DNA of 64,000 nucleotides from contig NC_080562.1 of the NCBI RefSeq assembly GCF_030253575.1, positions 40,711,852 to 40,775,851 of the forward strand. Direction: 5' to 3'. The position numbers were made by a program, and so were the translations under genes. The notes beneath the pieces are model-generated. The model saw only the letters and a program-made list of their open reading frames with translations, had not been told where the DNA came from and did not search any database. Below are positions 61,313 through 64,000 of this stretch, piece by piece (position 1 is the first letter of the stretch; the number at the start of each line of letters is the position of its first letter). Origin of the DNA: Rhododendron vialii. Its lineage: Eukaryota > Streptophyta > Magnoliopsida > Ericales > Ericaceae.

Positions 61313-63490
61313 ATTTGCAAAGTGTTGATTGATCTAAAAAGGGAATACTTCGTGGTGGTGCCTGGATAGTCGCGAGAGATGTGGCAACAGTGAGATATGA
61401 ATCATTGGCAGGTTAATACCAGTAGATGCATTCAGAGAATGTCAACCTTGCTGTAAGATGACCTAGGAATGGGTTAAAATCCTAACCCTAACACATGGTA
61501 CAAAGATTGTTTTTGGGGTGTGATCATTTTCGTTTCTCATTGACAAACAACATCTAAGCCAATATTATTCTAGCGTGGTATTGAACTCTTTTATTTTCTT
61601 TTTCCCTATGCCTTTGTTTGGTTGCCTAGAAAACCCAGAAAAATGGAAAAGCAAAGAAATTATCCCGCTTTGAGTTTTGAGTGACTAAGATTATTTTACT
61701 TGTTAGCGCATTGGGAGTTCGACTGAGGAAGAGCAATGGATTTAGCCTTTAGGCACTGTGAAGAGCACATATCATACTGATTTCTTTAATACATCCAAAA
61801 ATATGCCGTGGCCTGTGGGAACCAACAGAATTATTAACACTTGTTGATTTGTAACTTATATACATAGTGAAAGTGTTAGATAACTTGATATACATTGTTG
61901 GGCCCATTTCCTAACAGCTTACGCTTTTTGGATTATTGGAATTTAACATGGTATCAGAGCTCTAGTTGCAAGAGGTATTGGGTTCAAGTTCCTCTGGTTG
62001 CATTTGTTCTCCGTTTGCATTTTACTCCTCCCTTTTGCATTTGCTTCGTTCTATCTATGAAATTTTGCATCTCCACATGCAAAACGGGTTGCACGTGAGG
62101 GAGGGTGTTAGATAGTTTTATATACGTTGTTGGGTTCATTCCCTAACAACTTAAGCTTTGGGGACTATTTGTAACTTAACACAAAGAAGTATTGCTTCTT
62201 GGTAATGCACCATGCTTGAATACGTGGACCAATATTTTGGAAGCTATAATGTTGACTGTGCTAATACATGGAAAATAGAACAATGTTTTCTTTTGTTGTT
62301 GATATTTTCTATGTTTTGAATTTGAACCATAGTTCCTGGTGACAAGTTTCTTTTGGTAACAATAATTTCGTCCAGAAATGGTACTGGAATATTGGAGTTG
62401 AAACTTTGTTCTTTGCATTTTCCTTATGCAGTGTTAGGAATATTTTGAGTAAAGGATTCAAGATAGCCAGTACTAGGCATGAAAGTTCAGAAAATTTCTG
62501 AGGGTACGGATATTAGTAGGATTGAAGACTTACCTGATGCAGTTCTTTGTCACATTCTATTTTTTCTTCCAACAAAAAATGCAGTGCAAACAAGCCCTTT
62601 AGCAAAAAGATGGAAGTACCTTTGGGTTTCGGTTCCCAATATCGACTTTGAGTTGCATCTGTGGAAGAACTACAGAGGCAATCGAGAGAACTTTGACAGT
62701 TTTGAGGAGGGTTACATGAAAAATTTCACGACCTTGACAGATATTTTGTTCTTCGCGAGAATTTGAGCATTCAGAAATTCCGGCTATCTTGCCACGGAGA
62801 AATTGACTTTTCGCGCTTTTATTCATGGGTTTGTGCTGTCATGACATGTAATGTTCGTGAGCTCGATCTTGCATTGACTAAGCATGATATTGGTGAGTTG
62901 GCTGGGAGCCTTTTCACTTGCAAAACCTTGGTTGTTTTGAAGATTCATGGTGAATTCATCTTTAGTGTTCCATATTATGTTTGTTTGCCAAATCTCAAGA
63001 CCCTTAGTCTCAATTCACTAATATATTTGAATGATGGGCTGATACGAAAATTCCTCTCGGGCTGTCCTGCCCTTGAGGATTTGGAGATAAGGAGACCGGG
63101 ATGGGATAATTTGCTGTTATCTGAGATAGTGCAACTTCTTTTTTTTCATAAGGGATTGACGGTCATCAGGGAACAGGAGTGTGACGTTAATAGGGACATA
63201 TTCTTTGATTACCGCTGGAACCCACCAGAACGAGTGCCTGAATGTTTACTTCTTAGCCTCGAGAAAATCGAAATCCACAAGTTTTGTGGCGATGAAGAAG
63301 AAGAGCTGAACCTGGTGAAGTACTTGTTGAAGAATGGAATGGTATTGGAGAAGGTGACGATTTGGTGTCACTACTTGTTTGGTGGTGATAATTCCTTCAG
63401 CTTTAAAGATGAATTGGAAAATTATCCCAGGGGCTCAACTAACTGTAATTTCAGACTTTATATTCCTTATCTGGTACCAATCAGCAGCAG
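61313..63490 (+). repeat. Segmental tandem duplication, unit 2
   Basis: Counterpart of 56800-59510. Relative to unit 1 it contains a TRIM insertion (61874-62181) and lacks about 630 bp in the LRR region. Confidence 0.85.
61874..62181 (+). mobile_element. TRIM retroelement (terminal-repeat retrotransposon in miniature), 308 bp
   Basis: The left LTR of 75 bp (61874-61948) runs TGTTAGATAAC ... TTTAACA. It is followed directly by TGGTATCAGAGC (61949-61960), the primer-binding site for initiator tRNA-Met. The internal region has no coding capacity and ends in a purine tract GTGAGGGAGGG. The right LTR of 76 bp (62106-62181) runs TGTTAGATAG ... CTTAACA. The flanks GAAAG and CAAAG form a 5-bp target duplication with one difference. 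The first F-box unit keeps the empty site (GTGAAAGAAGCATTGC at about 57518). Confidence 0.9.
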
Positions 63491-63497
63491 CAGCTAA
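62479..63497 (+). pseudogene. F-box/FBD protein gene, copy 2, with frameshift and 630-bp deletion
   Basis: Paralogue of copy 1. The start MKVQKISEGTDISRIED leads into the F-box LPDAVLCHILFFLPTKN and SPLAKRWKYL. Near 62731-62734 it lacks four bases present in copy 1, so the frame ends at a TGA (62764-62766). The rest reads in another frame, with TGG where copy 1 has TGA. At about 63108 the sequence jumps from RRPGWDN to LLLSEI. Copy 1 has about 630 more bases here, covering most LRRs and the donor of the last intron, so intron remnant sequence is read through in frame to GLTVIRE and the FBD (PECLLLSLEKIEIHKFCG, LVKYLLKNGMVLEKV). It ends at a TAA at 63495-63497. It encodes no complete F-box/LRR protein. 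Confidence 0.85.
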
Positions 63498-64000
63498 CAT
63501 TTTGTTTGTCTCTTGGACTCTGTTCGTGTCACAGATTGTTGATTCTTTCGAAGTCTGACTTCAGTATGTATAGTTTGTTTTTGCTCGACTGCAATATGCT
63601 TTCAAGCAACCAACACCTTGATTTTGAAATGTTGATCTCCCAGACTTGGTTTGAAGCCTGTGGAATTACTTAGTGTGCCGTGCAGTGATTTCAGACTGAC
63701 TTGTTTATATGTTTTCGCACTTTCCTTTTCGCTGCAGCAATACGAGATTAAAAAAAAGAAGAAGCATATATCAGCAGAATACCGATGACTATTGCATCAG
63801 TACCATATTTCAGATCACGGCTTAGGAAGCTTTGATGGAATGTCAATCACTTGGTTATTTTTTGTAGGTTGCTGGCATTCTATGTTACTTGGGCTCTGCA
63901 CGCTGCCACTTTGGATTTGAGTCGTTTGTGAGTAGTTCTCATGGGCGCAGTGTCCATCTGGCACTACCTGTTTTTCACTAAATTTGCCAAAATTCGGTCC
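63498..64000. other. 3' flank of F-box copy 2
   Basis: No gene or element is recognised in the last 500 bases; part is presumably ancestral 3' UTR. Confidence 0.5.

Noticed and set aside
61949..61960. TGGTATCAGAGC considered as part of a tRNA gene
   Set aside because: It is a primer-binding site next to an LTR. No cloverleaf can be folded around it; the same holds for 11518-11529.

Overview
The window is nuclear DNA of a flowering plant, almost certainly a core eudicot. The genes have many short exons with GT-AG introns, encode plant-specific families, and lie in AT-rich DNA full of MITEs, SINEs, GA/CT microsatellites and LTR-element debris. I cannot place the genus from sequence alone.

Layout. 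(1) 260-9561, minus: a PDI-C type protein disulfide isomerase-like gene (PDI5-3/PDI5-4 class), 12 exons visible, its 3' end beyond base 1. (2) 9.7-14.8 kb: repeats, including a 380-bp fold-back MITE, a circularly permuted gag-only LTR element, and a Stowaway-like MITE. (3) 14904-21450, plus: the complete 8-exon gene for mitochondrial electron transfer flavoprotein subunit alpha (ETFA), with a large fold-back repeat in its last intron. (4) 21.5-28.9 kb: a tRNA-Gly(CCC) gene and several MITEs, two of them from one family. (5) 29335-28970, minus: a small VUP-type (VASCULAR-RELATED UNKNOWN PROTEIN) gene. (6) 29.4-36.2 kb: SINEs, MITEs and tandem repeats, no convincing gene. (7) 36560-42185, plus: a gene for START and SAD domains of the class IV HD-ZIP type, without homeodomain or leucine zipper. 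(8) 43136-54208, minus: the complete 16-exon gene for AP-5 complex subunit zeta-1. (9) 56.8-63.5 kb, plus: a tandem pair of F-box/LRR/FBD genes, each broken by different mutations, with a TRIM retroelement in the second copy.

The neighbouring genes act in unrelated processes: ER/Golgi folding or trafficking, mitochondrial electron transfer, vascular development, epidermis-type transcription control, and late endosome sorting. There is no operon or cluster logic. I reconstructed exon structures by reading splice sites by eye and checking that phases join; the three complete genes close with consistent phases (353, 565 and 567 residues). I found no new multi-gene system. The most notable items are the headless HD-ZIP IV-type gene, the permuted one-LTR gag element, the differently damaged F-box pair, and the TRIM insertion with its empty site preserved in the paralogue.
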